64,000 nucleotides of DNA from DATFVJ01 sp963712955 (GCA_963712955.1 CAVQKF010000004.1:434001-498000); one strand, 5' to 3'. Shown: positions 43,936 through 52,691, numbered from the stretch's first letter. The notes: generated from the letters alone by a model not told the origin. Translations and numbers: made by a program.

Positions 43936-44676
43936 GTGAGAACGGGATCCGGCCTGGTTTTCGCGCAACTGGGGTCCGGCCCTGCGCGGATACCCTATCT
44001 GGACGGCTGGGAACTGCAGCGGCGGCTGCATGAGCGGCGATCCTGCGGTGAGATCGTGGATAGCTGCCTGCTGCTCGAGCACGAGCCCGTCTACACCGCG
44101 GGCAAGCGCACCGGAGACCTCGATCGCCCGATAGGCGACCCCGGAGCGCCGGTGATCGACGTCGACCGCGGCGGGAAGATCACCTGGCACGGGCCTGGCC
44201 AGCTCGTCGGTTACCCGATCATCAGGCTCCCCGACCCGATCGACGTGGTCGCCTACGTCCGGGTTATCGAAGAGGCCCTGATCCGGACATGTGCGGACTT
44301 CGGCGTGGTCACGGGCCGGGTAGAGGGACGCAGTGGGGTCTGGGTGACCAGTGGGACGGCCGCGCCAGGCGGGACAGCGCCTGACAGGAAAGTGGCGGCC
44401 ATCGGCATCAGGGTCGCGCGCGGCGTCACGATGCACGGCTTCGCCCTCAACTGCGACTGCGACCTGTCCTGGTTCGATCGCATCGTACCCTGCGGCATCC
44501 GTGACGCTCAGGTGACGACCCTGTCCAAGGAGGCCGGGCGCACCGTGACCGTTGCCGACGTGACCCCGGTCGTTCAGGGGCACCTGGCGGACGCCCTCGG
44601 CGCCGCGACCTGGCGCGCAATACACGGCACGCACGGGCTCCTCACAGCAGCGCCCGCCGTTCAGGCAGCACCGTGA
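43936..44676 (+). CDS. lipB: Lipoyl(octanoyl) transferase
   Basis: A 246-residue enzyme that moves octanoyl from acyl carrier protein to lipoyl domains, first step of lipoate assembly. The motifs are SCLLLEHEPVYTAGKRTGDL, VDRGGKITWHGPGQLVGYPI, GVWVTSG, the catalytic Lys in DRKVAAIGIRVARGVTMHGF and Cys in IVPCGIRDAQVTTLSKEAGR. The start is GTG 43936, at the beginning of the conserved region. lipA is 3.2 kb away, separated by a two-component cluster on the other strand. Its products modify SucB (55328). Confidence 0.96.
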   Translation: MRTGSGLVFAQLGSGPARIPYLDGWELQRRLHERRSCGEIVDSCLLLEHEPVYTAGKRTGDLDRPIGDPGAPVIDVDRGGKITWHGPGQLVGYPIIRLPDPIDVVAYVRVIEEALIRTCADFGVVTGRVEGRSGVWVTSGTAAPGGTAPDRKVAAIGIRVARGVTMHGFALNCDCDLSWFDRIVPCGIRDAQVTTLSKEAGRTVTVADVTPVVQGHLADALGAATWRAIHGTHGLLTAAPAVQAAP

Positions 44677-44749
44677 TCGTGGTGGATTTCATGCCCATAC
44701 GAGGCGGTCGCCGCCGCCTGAGTGCGGACGAGCTTGCTATCCAGGAGCC

Positions 44750-46007
44750 TTATTCATAAGGCAGGAATGCGGCGGGCAGCCATGCGGTGACGGTCGTGCC
44801 GGCACCGGGCACTGAGGAGATCCCGATGGTCCCGCCAGCTTGGTTGATGATGCCGTACACACTTGCGAGGCCAAGCCCGCCGCCCTCGACAAAGGGCTTG
44901 GTTGTGAAGAACGGTTCAAAGACGTGCTCAAGAACCTCCGGCTCCATTCCCGCGCCGCTGTCGCGGGCGCTCAGGCACACGTACGCCCCTGGAGTGAGCC
45001 CCAGATGCGCTGCCTCAGTGCGGCTGATCGTCACGTTCTGAGTCTCAACCGAAAAGCTGCCACCGTCTGACATGGCGTCACTGGCGTTCATCGCGAGGTT
45101 GAGCAGGACTTGCTCGACCTTGCCTGGGTCAGCGTTGACGGGCCAGAGTTGCTGGGCCAGGGACAAATGGGTCTCGATGCGTGCGCCGACCGTGCTCCGC
45201 AGCAGCTCTTCGATCCCGCCCACGACTTGGTTGAGGTCGATGGGTTCAGTGCGGATCACTTCGCGGCTGCCAGCCGCGAGGAGCTGCTGGACGAGCCGGA
45301 TCACTCGCCTGGCCGGCATGTTCGATCTTCTCGGCATCCCGGCGGACACCATCCCAGCCTTCATTGCCGGTGCCTTGCTGTGCTCTCCCGGCTGCTTCGT
45401 CGCGTATGAAAGCCGCATAGCTGAGCATGGCGCCGACCTGATTGTTGAATTCGTGGGCAACACCGCCTGCCAGCCGGCCGATGCTTTCCATGCGCTGCGA
45501 CCTCTGAAGATGAGCTTCCATCCGAGCTAGCTGCAACCTTTGCTCAGCTTCGGCGACGGCGCGGCGGACGATCGGCGCCAGGCGCGCGGGCCGGTCCTTC
45601 AAGACGTAGTCGGTGGCTCCTTGCCTGATGAGCTCGACCGCTGCTTCGTCGCCGATCGCACCGGACATGAAGATGAACGGTACGTGCGGGCACTGCTCCT
45701 GCGCAATTTTAAGTGCAATTTCGCCGGAGAAGCCCGGCAGAGAGAAATCGGCCAGGATCACCTCCGGGTGGAAGGCGGCAAGCTGCTGCACATACGACGC
45801 GCTCGTGTCCACGACGACAGCGGTGAATTCCAGGCCCGCGCCAAGCAGGAGGCGCTGCTCAAGTTCAGCATCGGAAGGCTCGTCCTCCAGGATGAGGATG
45901 CGCAGCGCGCTCCGCCCCGCTGAGCCCGCCCCATCCTCGGGCGGAGCCTGCGCCAGCCGCGGGCCGGCGGTCTCATCCGGCTCGCTGCAGCGTTGCCTGT
46001 CACTCAT
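44750..46007 (-). pseudogene. Receiver-histidine kinase hybrid, one frameshift
   Basis: From ATG 46007 a receiver domain reads ALRILILEDEPSDAELEQRL, VILADFSLPGFSGEIALKIA (phosphoacceptor Asp) and ATDYVLKDRPARL (Lys). A kinase follows with the H-box SIGRLAGGVAHEFNNQVGAM. At about 45320 the frame must change to RVIRLVQQLLAAGSREVIRT, then LEQ-type N-box VEQVLLNLAMNASDAMSDGG, FEPFFTTKPFVEGGGLGLAS and VPGAGTTVTAWLP, ending at 44750. One lesion lies between phosphoacceptor and ATPase domains. Without it the protein would be a soluble receiver-kinase. It is third in the cluster with 46035 and 46508. Confidence 0.82.
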
Positions 46008-46034
46008 GGCTGCCGCCTTCCCTCAGCCGGTGGC

Positions 46035-46511
46035 CTAAACCCCTCGCCTCGCCTCCGCTGCGTCGCGCGCCGGTGATGGCGAGATGACGTCGGGCGGGGG
46101 CTCGCTAAGGAGCAGCCAGAACATGCCGAGGGTGCCGACTGCGTCGGCGAACTCGGAGAAATTTACTGGCTTCCGCACATAGGCGTTGGCGCCGCCCAGG
46201 TAGCCGGCGAGGATGTCTTCTTCCTGTTTGGAGGAGGTGAGGATGACAACGGGGATGAGCCGGGTCCGTTCGTCGGCTCGTATGCGGCGCAGCACTTCGA
46301 ACCCGTCAACCTTGGGGAGCTTCAAGTCCAGGAGGATGAGAGCGGGAGGCGTCTCGCCGGCGCTGTCGTCCCCGAAGAGATGCTCCACCGCCTCGGCGCC
46401 GTCGTGGGCGACGCTGACCTGGTTGAGGATATTGCTCTTTTGGAAGGCCCGGAGAGTCAGCGCCTCGTCGTCGGGGTTGTCCTCTACGAGCAGGATGGGC
46501 CGGTGCCTCAT
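46035..46511 (-). CDS. Single-domain response regulator (Rcp1-like)
   Basis: A 158-residue CheY-like receiver: RPILLVEDNPDDEALTLRAF (acidic pocket), ALILLDLKLPKVDGFEVLRR (phosphoacceptor Asp), IPVVILTSSKQEEDILAGYL and NAYVRKPVNFSEFADAV (Lys). There is no output domain. This stand-alone type is known from phytochrome-kinase systems (Rcp1), passing phosphate between kinases. Its start overlaps the stop of the kinase gene by 4 bases (46508-46511), so the two are coupled. Confidence 0.92.
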   Translation of the reverse strand: MRHRPILLVEDNPDDEALTLRAFQKSNILNQVSVAHDGAEAVEHLFGDDSAGETPPALILLDLKLPKVDGFEVLRRIRADERTRLIPVVILTSSKQEEDILAGYLGGANAYVRKPVNFSEFADAVGTLGMFWLLLSEPPPDVISPSPARDAAEARRGV

Positions 46512-47644
46512 GCGGTTTCCTTCGCGTCAAGGGTGAAGTAGAAGGTCGCGCCAGCCTCTACCGCGCCCTTGGCCCACACCCGGCCACCGTGGCGCTCCAC
46601 GATCTGCCTGACGCTCGCGAGGCCGACGCCGGTGCCGGGGAACTCGCGCGCCGTGTGCAGCCGCTGGAATGGGCTGAACAGCTTGTCAACGTAGGCGGGG
46701 TCGAAGCCGGCGCCGTTGTCGCGCACGTAACAGCAGATGCTGGCGTCCCCGGCCCGCGCCGTCCCGAACTCGATCGACGCATCGTCCTGGCGGGAGGTGA
46801 ACTTCCAGGCGTTGTCCAGCAGGTTTTGCAGCACGGTGCCGATGAGGCGGCGGTCCGCTAGTGCGCAGACCGGCTGCTGGATGGTGAAGAGGACACGGCG
46901 GTCCGGTCCCTGGCGCTGGAGTTCCCCGGCGATGTTGGCGGCTTCGGCCCCGAGGTCGACCGACTCGAGGTGAATCTCGGCCCGCGAGACGCGCGAAAGG
47001 TGCAGCAGGTCGTCGATGAGCTTCGCCATCTGCTCGCTAGCGGCCTGGATACGCTCGGCGAAGCCACGGCCGGCCTCGCCGAGGCTGTCCCCGCAGTCTT
47101 CTAGCAGGGCCGCGCTGAAACCGCCCAGCGCTCGCAGTGGGGCGCGCAGGTCGTGGGAGACCGAATAAGTGAAGGCCTCCAGGTTCCGGTTGGCGCACTC
47201 AAGGTCGTCCGTCCTGCGGCGAAGCTCGGCCTCGGTGCGGCGCTGCTCGGTGATGTCCCGGGCGATCGAAGACGCGCCGATCAGCCTGCCCCCGTCGTCG
47301 TGGACCGGGGAGACCGTCACCGACACAGGGAATCCGGTGCCGTCCCTGCGCCGCCGCACGGTCTGGTGGTGCATGACGCGCTCGCCTTGGGCGATCCTTT
47401 CGAGGATCTCCTTGATCTCGCCCATCCGGTCAGGGGGACACAGGATGGTGACCGGCTGGCCAATGATCTCGGCGGCCGAGTACCCGTACATGCGCTCGGC
47501 GGCCGAGTTCCAGCTCGTGATCACGCCGTCGACGGTCTTTCCCACGATGGCGTCGTCCGACGAGTTCACGATCGCCGAAAGCAGCCTCGTGAGCGGCACC
47601 GAATCGCGGCGGGTGACAATGCCCTCAAGCGGCGGCTGGCCCAC
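46508..47644 (-). CDS. PAS-domain sensor histidine kinase
   Basis: A 378-residue soluble kinase. Residues about 18-135 form a PAS domain (LLSAIVNSSDDAIVGKTVDG, VITSWNSAAERMYGYSAAEI) with a PAC end (SSIARDITEQRRTEAELRRR). The H-box is FTYSVSHDLRAPLRALGGFS, the N-box LIGTVLQNLLDNAWKFT, then VRDNGAGFDPAYVDKLFSPF and GTGVGLASVRQIVERHGGRV. No membrane helix is present, so it senses a cytosolic signal. The H-box and downstream regulator resemble bacteriophytochrome-type systems without the chromophore domain. First gene of the three-gene cluster, divergent from lipA. Confidence 0.93.
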   Translation of the reverse strand: MGQPPLEGIVTRRDSVPLTRLLSAIVNSSDDAIVGKTVDGVITSWNSAAERMYGYSAAEIIGQPVTILCPPDRMGEIKEILERIAQGERVMHHQTVRRRRDGTGFPVSVTVSPVHDDGGRLIGASSIARDITEQRRTEAELRRRTDDLECANRNLEAFTYSVSHDLRAPLRALGGFSAALLEDCGDSLGEAGRGFAERIQAASEQMAKLIDDLLHLSRVSRAEIHLESVDLGAEAANIAGELQRQGPDRRVLFTIQQPVCALADRRLIGTVLQNLLDNAWKFTSRQDDASIEFGTARAGDASICCYVRDNGAGFDPAYVDKLFSPFQRLHTAREFPGTGVGLASVRQIVERHGGRVWAKGAVEAGATFYFTLDAKETA

Positions 47645-47785
47645 GGCACCACCTCCCCATGTCGGTCAGAACACGTATCTAAGGGACTGTTCCTGCGCCC
47701 CGGCACGACAAAGGCTGCTCGCCGCGAGCAGCCACAGACCACGCAGTGACCCCGACCTCCGGCAAGTCCGTCCTTACGTCGGACG

Positions 47786-47830
47786 GCAGTTTCAGTAACT
47801 TATAGTAATTAATCTAACACGGAAAGAGAT
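47786..47830. promoter_or_regulatory. AT-rich divergent promoter region
   Basis: TTTCAGTAACTTATAGTAAT and the following TAATCTAACACGG form the only AT-rich patch between the sensor kinase (starts 47644, leftwards) and lipA (starts 47895, rightwards). TATAGT at about 47801 could be a -10 box for lipA. No operator is recognisable. Confidence 0.4.
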
Positions 47831-47894
47831 CACCGCCAAAGCGGGCTGGTGAACGTTGAGCCGGCCCGCCCGCGCGACCACGTAGGCTGATCTC

Positions 47895-48905
47895 GTGGTT
47901 GTCGCACCCGAGGGACGACGGCTCCTCCGGTTGGAGGCCAGGAACAGCCAGACTCCGATCGAGAAGAAGCCCCCGTGGATCAAGACGCGGCTGCGTACTG
48001 GACCGGAATACATGGCGCTTAAGGACCTGGTCCGCCGTGAGGGCCTGCACACCGTGTGCCAGGAGGCCGGCTGCCCGAACATCTTCGAATGCTGGGAGGA
48101 CCGCGAGGCGACCTTCCTGATCGGCGGGAACCAGTGCACCCGGCGCTGCGACTTCTGCCAGATCGACACGGGCAGGCCCGCGCCCCTCGACACCGGGGAG
48201 CCCGGCCGGGTCGCGGAGTCTGTCGCGTCGATGGGCCTGCGCTACGCCACCGTGACCGGCGTTGCCCGCGACGACCTGCCTGACGGTGGCGCCTGGCTGT
48301 ACGCCGAGACCTGCAGGCAGATCCATGCCGCCACAGCAGGCTGCGGCGTCGAGCTTCTCATTCCTGATTTCAATGCCCATCCAGAACGGCTGACGCAGGT
48401 GTTCTCCGCGCAGCCAGAGGTTCTCGCGCACAACATCGAAACCGTTCCTCGCATCTTCAAGCGGATACGCCCTGCGTTCCGTTATGAACGCTCACTCGAA
48501 GTGCTGAGAAGGGCCCGCGAGGCCGGGCTTGTCACCAAGTCGAACCTGATCCTTGGCTTCGGTGAGGAACGGCACGAGATTAGCAGGGCGATGGCCGATC
48601 TGCGGGCCGCCGACTGCGACCTGCTGACCATTACCCAGTACCTGCGGCCGTCACTGCGGCATCACCCTGTGCAGCGGTGGGTGACCCCTGATGAGTTCGC
48701 TGACCTCCGCACGGAGGCGCTCGCGATCGGGTTCGCCGGGGTGATGTCTGGGCCGCTCGTGCGCTCCTCCTACCGCGCGGGCTGGCTGTACAAGGAGGCC
48801 ATCGCACAGCGCCGGATCGGCCCTGTCGCGCAGGGCGAGGGCGGCGCGGGAACGTATCGCGAACGCGGTTCGGTGCCACGTCAGGCCGATGCCGTTTCGT
48901 CCTGA
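47895..48905 (+). CDS. lipA: Lipoyl synthase
   Basis: A 336-residue radical-SAM enzyme that inserts two sulfurs into the octanoyl group. The auxiliary cluster motif is CQEAGCPNIFEC, the radical-SAM motif CTRRCDFC within IGGNQCTRRCDFCQIDTG. Other blocks are GLRYATVTGVARDDLPDGGA, VLAHNIETVPRIFKRIRPAF, RYERSLEVLRRAREAG, LITKSNLILG-like VTKSNLILGFGEE and C-terminal VRSSYRAG with the conserved cluster-ligating Ser. GTG 47895 is the start. The tail after residue about 310 is variable. Works with LipB on SucB. Confidence 0.97.
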   Translation: MVVAPEGRRLLRLEARNSQTPIEKKPPWIKTRLRTGPEYMALKDLVRREGLHTVCQEAGCPNIFECWEDREATFLIGGNQCTRRCDFCQIDTGRPAPLDTGEPGRVAESVASMGLRYATVTGVARDDLPDGGAWLYAETCRQIHAATAGCGVELLIPDFNAHPERLTQVFSAQPEVLAHNIETVPRIFKRIRPAFRYERSLEVLRRAREAGLVTKSNLILGFGEERHEISRAMADLRAADCDLLTITQYLRPSLRHHPVQRWVTPDEFADLRTEALAIGFAGVMSGPLVRSSYRAGWLYKEAIAQRRIGPVAQGEGGAGTYRERGSVPRQADAVSS

Positions 48906-48931
48906 CGCCGCGGCCTCGTATCCTGCCGTCC

Positions 48932-49651
48932 ATGGCCAAGAAGCCCGCTGATGCAAGCAAACGTAAGAGCGCCGTAGGCGATACGGCGAAGCCCGGCCGG
49001 ATCGCCCAGATCCGAATGGTCGCCCGGATCGTCAGGGAGGCCAATCCACGGGCACTTCCGCTCATCGCACTTGTCGCCGTCGGCATCATCGCGGTGTTCA
49101 CCGTCACTGGCCTGCTGACGGGGCTCGCCACATTTCTCATCCCGCTCGGCGTTCTCCTCGGCCTGCTCGCCGCCGTGATCATGTTCGGGCGAGTCGCCCA
49201 ATCCGCCCAGTTCGCGAAGATCGAGGGACAGCCCGGCGCTGCCGCGGCTGTGCTGCAGACCCTGCGTGGCGACTGGACGGTCACCCCGGCGGTGACGGGC
49301 AACAGGAACATGGACGTGGTGCACCGTGTGGTCGGCAGGGCCGGAGTCGTGCTTGTCGGCGAGGGCAACCCCGGAGGGCTTTCCAGCCTGCTTGCCGCGG
49401 AAAAGAAGCGCATCTCGCGGGTGGCCTACGACGTGCCGATCTACGACATCCAGGTGGGTAACGCCGAGGGCCAGGTGCCGATCAGGAAGCTGCATACGCG
49501 CGTCATGAAGCTGCCGCGCAACCTGAAGGGCGGTCAGGTATCCGAGCTTAACTACCGGCTCAAGGCGCTGCCGCAGGCACTGCAGGCGCCGCGCGGCCCG
49601 CTGCCCAAGGGCGCCAGGCTGCCGAAGGGGCCGAAGCCGAAGATCCGGTGA
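48932..49651 (+). CDS. DUF4191 integral membrane protein
   Basis: A 239-residue protein with a Lys-rich N-terminus (MAKKPADASKRKSAVGDTAK) and two adjacent membrane helices at about residues 45-90 (LPLIALVAVGIIAVFTVTGL, FLIPLGVLLGLLAAVIMFGR). A cytoplasmic domain follows with QPGAAAAVLQTLRGDWTVTP, MDVVHRVVGRAGVVLVGEG and a basic C-terminus. This is the actinobacterial DUF4191 family, routinely encoded next to lipA and glnA; function unknown. It starts 26 bases after lipA and is probably co-transcribed. Confidence 0.92.
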   Translation: MAKKPADASKRKSAVGDTAKPGRIAQIRMVARIVREANPRALPLIALVAVGIIAVFTVTGLLTGLATFLIPLGVLLGLLAAVIMFGRVAQSAQFAKIEGQPGAAAAVLQTLRGDWTVTPAVTGNRNMDVVHRVVGRAGVVLVGEGNPGGLSSLLAAEKKRISRVAYDVPIYDIQVGNAEGQVPIRKLHTRVMKLPRNLKGGQVSELNYRLKALPQALQAPRGPLPKGARLPKGPKPKIR

Positions 49652-49758
49652 TCTCTGCTGGCCCCGTGGCGTGTGTGGCGTTGGCGTGGCCTTCGATGCA
49701 AAGTAACCCGCCGCGCCGACATGGCGCCCGGTTGCTCGATGCGGCCACGCGCTTGCCG

Positions 49759-50196
49759 TCAGACCTTGATGACGACCGTGTTGGCGGCGCGGTCGTGCAG
49801 CCCACGCGTGTCACGGTCGACAGCGAAAGCCGGGACCACGGCCAGCAGCAGGACCGTCCGGACGAATGCCCAGACGAATCCGACCGGCCTGCCATCAAGC
49901 CGCACGACGCGCAGCCTGAGCAGCCGCTTGCCAACCGTGAAGCCGGTCAGCGCCGTCAGCAGGTACACCTCAGCGGCGAAGATCGCGTAGGTCCACCACC
50001 GCGAATGCAGTGCGCCGAGCGCGATGACGGTGCAAAGCGCCCAGTCGATGAACAGGGCGACGATCCGGGCGCCGTATCCCGAGACGGCGCCCGGGCCGCG
50101 TGCTGGCAGCCCGAGCCGCTCACCCGGGTAGCTGCTTACGGCTCCGGCCGGACGTGCGGCTGTCGGCGAGGTTCCGGTCAAACGTCGTTCCGACAC
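49759..50196 (-). CDS. RDD-family membrane protein
   Basis: About 145 residues from GTG 50196; upstream in-frame sequence belongs to the tandem array and is discounted. Three membrane helices occur (IVALFIDWALCTVIALGALH, YAIFAAEVYLLTALTGFTVG, WAFVRTVLLLAVVPAFAV). The RDD signature residues are the Arg in GYGARIVALFIDW, the Asp there, and the final DRDTRGLHDRAANTVVIKV. RDD proteins are small membrane proteins, some thought to act as ion antiporters. Convergent with DUF4191 and divergent from glnA. Confidence 0.88.
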   Translation of the reverse strand: MSERRLTGTSPTAARPAGAVSSYPGERLGLPARGPGAVSGYGARIVALFIDWALCTVIALGALHSRWWTYAIFAAEVYLLTALTGFTVGKRLLRLRVVRLDGRPVGFVWAFVRTVLLLAVVPAFAVDRDTRGLHDRAANTVVIKV

Positions 50197-50251
50197 GCCC
50201 CCACGGTATCCGAGCGCTGTGGGCCCGCTGCGCCCGCGGGCCGATATGCTG

Positions 50252-50376
50252 CCTCCGCGGGGCGGACCTGCTCCCTCCGCGGGGCGGACCTGTCCCTCCA
50301 CGGGGCGGACCTGCTACTCCACGGGGCTGACCTGCTACTCCACGGGGCTGACCTGCTACTCCACGGGGCTGACCTG
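50252..50376. repeat. 21/22-bp tandem array upstream of glnA
   Basis: About six units of the form CTACTCCACGGGGCTGACCTG, the last three identical and 21 bp long, the earlier ones 21-22 bp with CGGGGCGGACCTG. It lies between the RDD start (50196) and the GlnR-type site (50435). The period is close to two helical turns. Confidence 0.93.
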
Positions 50377-50434
50377 CTCCCCGCAGCGGCCGCACATACG
50401 CATCCACGGCTGTGCCGTGACTTCCTCCCCGGCT

Positions 50435-50472
50435 GTAACACACGTGAAACACTTGGGACACGGCATGGAAAC
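50435..50472 (+). promoter_or_regulatory. GlnR-type operator
   Basis: GTAAC-n6-GAAAC-n6-GACAC-n6-GAAAC at 50435-50439, 50446-50450, 50457-50461 and 50468-50472. This is the known actinomycete GlnR box layout (GTnAC-n6-GAAAC, twice, 22-bp spacing). It lies 75 bases upstream of the glnA start, where GlnR acts on glnA in Streptomyces. Confidence 0.85.
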
Positions 50473-50546
50473 TGCGAACGCCTAGCGTCCAAGGCGTCGC
50501 AGGCCACAGGCTCACATCAGCGCGGGTTTACTTGGAGGGAGGGCGG

Positions 50547-51971
50547 ATGTTCACTAGCGCCGACGAGGTACTGGAATTCATATCGGCCGAGAACGTGCAG
50601 TTCATCGATGTGAGGTTCTGCGACCTGCCGGGGATTATGCAGCACTTCACCGTGCCGACCGAGGCCTTCGACCGTAAGGTCTTCACCGAGGGCCTGATGT
50701 TCGACGGTTCTTCGATCCGCGGCTTCCAGGCGATTCACGAATCCGACATGCTGCTGCTGCCAGACCCGTCGACCGCCTACCTCGACCCGTTCCGCGAGTA
50801 CAAGACGCTGAACCTCACCTTCTTCGTGCACGACCCGCTGACCAGCGAGCCCTACAGCCGCGACCCGCGCAACATCGCCCGCAAGGCCGAGGACTACCTG
50901 CGGGGCAGTGGAATCGCGGACACCGCGTTCTTCGGGCCGGAGGCAGAGTTCTACATCTTCGACTCCGCGAGGTTCGACACCAGCGCCGCCGCAGGCTATT
51001 ACTTCATCGACTCAATCGAAGGCGCGTGGAACACCGGACGCGAAGAGGGCGGTGCCAACCTCGCCTACAAGCCGCGGTACAAGGGCGGCTACTTCCCCGT
51101 GCCCCCGATGGACCACTTCACCGACCTGCGCTCGTCCATGGTGCGCAACCTGATCGCCTGCGGTGTCAACCCCGAGATGCAGCACCACGAGGTGGGTACC
51201 GCAGGCCAGGCCGAGATCAACATCACCTTCTCCCCGATGCTCAACATGGCCGACAAGCTGATGACGTTCAAGTACGTGGTGAAGAACACCGCCTACAAGC
51301 ACGGCAGGACGGTCACGTTCATGCCCAAGCCGCTCTTCGGCGACAACGGGTCTGGCATGCACTGTCACCAGAGCCTGTGGAAGGACGGCACGCCGCTCTT
51401 CTACGACGAGGAAGGCTACGCGGGGCTCTCGGACATCGGGCGCTACTACATCGGCGGCCTGCTCAAGCACGCGCCCTCGCTGCTCGCCTTCACCAACCCC
51501 ACGACGAACTCCTACCACCGGCTCGTGCCCGGCTTCGAGGCGCCGGTCAACCTGGTCTACTCGCAGCGGAACCGGTCCGCGTGCGTCCGCATCCCGATCA
51601 CCGGCAGCAACCCCAAGGCCAAGCGGGCCGAGTTCCGGGTTCCCGACCCTTCCTGCAACCCCTACCTCGCATTCTCCGCGATGCTGATGGCGGGCGTCGA
51701 CGGGATCAAGAACAAGGTCGAGCCAGCCGAACCGCTTGACAAGGACCTGTACGAACTGCCGCCAGACGAGGCGAAGGCGGTGCCGCAGGTGCCAGGCTCG
51801 CTCGAGCAGGTACTCGACACGCTCGAGGCCGACCACGAGTATCTGCTCGAGGGCGGGGTGTTCACGGGGGACCTGATCGAGACCTGGATCGACTTCAAGC
51901 GGGCGCACGAAATCGACCCGATGCGGCTCCGCCCGCACCCGCACGAGTTCGAGCTTTACTTCGACGTCTAG
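50547..51971 (+). CDS. glnA: Glutamine synthetase type I (GlnA1)
   Basis: A 474-residue enzyme that makes glutamine from glutamate, ammonia and ATP; it forms dodecamers. Blocks present: EGLMFDGSSIRGFQAIHESD, FFGPEAEFYIFD, NPEMQHHEVGTAGQAEINIT, FGDNGSGMHCHQSLWKDG, NLVYSQRNRSACVRIPITGS, RVPDPSCNPYLAFSAMLMAG. The adenylylation Tyr is near residue 402 in KDLYELPPDE, so GlnE (25961) can control it. GGAGGGAGG before ATG 50547 fixes the start. Upstream is a GlnR-type site, downstream a strong hairpin. It is the only intact glutamine synthetase in the window. Confidence 0.98.
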   Translation: MFTSADEVLEFISAENVQFIDVRFCDLPGIMQHFTVPTEAFDRKVFTEGLMFDGSSIRGFQAIHESDMLLLPDPSTAYLDPFREYKTLNLTFFVHDPLTSEPYSRDPRNIARKAEDYLRGSGIADTAFFGPEAEFYIFDSARFDTSAAAGYYFIDSIEGAWNTGREEGGANLAYKPRYKGGYFPVPPMDHFTDLRSSMVRNLIACGVNPEMQHHEVGTAGQAEINITFSPMLNMADKLMTFKYVVKNTAYKHGRTVTFMPKPLFGDNGSGMHCHQSLWKDGTPLFYDEEGYAGLSDIGRYYIGGLLKHAPSLLAFTNPTTNSYHRLVPGFEAPVNLVYSQRNRSACVRIPITGSNPKAKRAEFRVPDPSCNPYLAFSAMLMAGVDGIKNKVEPAEPLDKDLYELPPDEAKAVPQVPGSLEQVLDTLEADHEYLLEGGVFTGDLIETWIDFKRAHEIDPMRLRPHPHEFELYFDV

Positions 51972-52044
51972 CGAGGTCAGCGCCGCTGAGCCAGCGGACC
52001 TGCGCCGCACCTATGACCATGCCAATCTGGTCGAGGTCGATGCC

Positions 52045-52086
52045 GTGAAGCACCTCGGGGCCTGGGGGCGAACCGAGGTGCTTCAC
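52045..52086 (+). terminator. Perfect 14-bp stem hairpin after glnA
   Basis: GTGAAGCACCTCGG (52045-52058) and CCGAGGTGCTTCAC (52073-52086) pair perfectly around a 14-base loop, 74 bases after the glnA stop. No T-tract. It also bounds the relic on the other strand at 52157. Confidence 0.75.
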
Positions 52087-52098
52087 GAGCGTCGGGGC

Positions 52099-52148
52099 CG
52101 TGAGCCTGCCAGCCCCGATGGGGCGTGAGCCTGCCCGCCCCGATGGGG
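52099..52148. repeat. 25-bp tandem duplication
   Basis: CGTGAGCCTGCC(A/C)GCCCCGATGGGG occurs twice in a row (52099-52123 and 52124-52148) with one mismatch, directly after the glnA terminator. Confidence 0.9.
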
Positions 52149-52156
52149 AGCGGTGG

Positions 52157-52366
52157 TTATTGCTGGTGCCACCTGTCGTACTGGTCGGAGGGATCGCAGG
52201 AGGCCGTTTGCGGGAGGGTGCCGTTTCCCACGCTGGACGTCGTCAGGCAGAGCCCGCTCGACACGTTCTGCCAAACGTCGTACCAGCCCGAGGGCGGCCC
52301 GAGGGGGTTGTCCGCGAAGTAGTCTTCAGGCTGCCCGCTGGAGACGTCGGCGACGTTCTCCGGTCA
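52157..52366 (-). pseudogene. C-terminal relic of a secreted protein
   Basis: The minus strand reads PENVADVSSGQPEDYFADNP, LGPPSGWYDVWQNVSSGLCL, TTSSVGNGTLPQTASCDPSD and QYDRWHQQ to a TAA at 52159-52157. The GLCL/ASCDPSDQYDRW pattern, with two Cys and Q-W ends, looks like an extracellular carbohydrate-binding or ricin-like tail. Upstream there is a stop in frame and no start. From 52367 to 52691 no gene is seen. Confidence 0.5.
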
Positions 52367-52691
52367 GGTGCCACGAGTGTCGCGCCGGGGGCTGAAGTGG
52401 CGCTGACGCAGCGCTGAAGCGGCGGGCGGCAGCAAAGCCCGCGATCTTCGCGAATGCCGTCCTCGCCCCGAACGTGCCACCGGGTGCCGCGAGCCAAGCC
52501 TGCCAGAAACGCTCCAGCTCATCGAGCCAATGACGCAGGTCTGTCAGCCCTGCGGGCGCTATCTTCGGGTTGCATCAGCTGCTTAAGCCTGCGAGGAGGC
52601 AACCGGCCATGTCGAGACGAGCCGCCTGGCGGCCGATGTTGAGGCTCAGCGGTGGTGACCGGGGCGGCGCGGGTCGTGACGGTTCCGGGCA
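52367..52691. other. No gene seen (52367-52691)
   Basis: Only short, unrecognised frames. The 3' end is the leader of the DUF885 gene. Confidence 0.4.
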
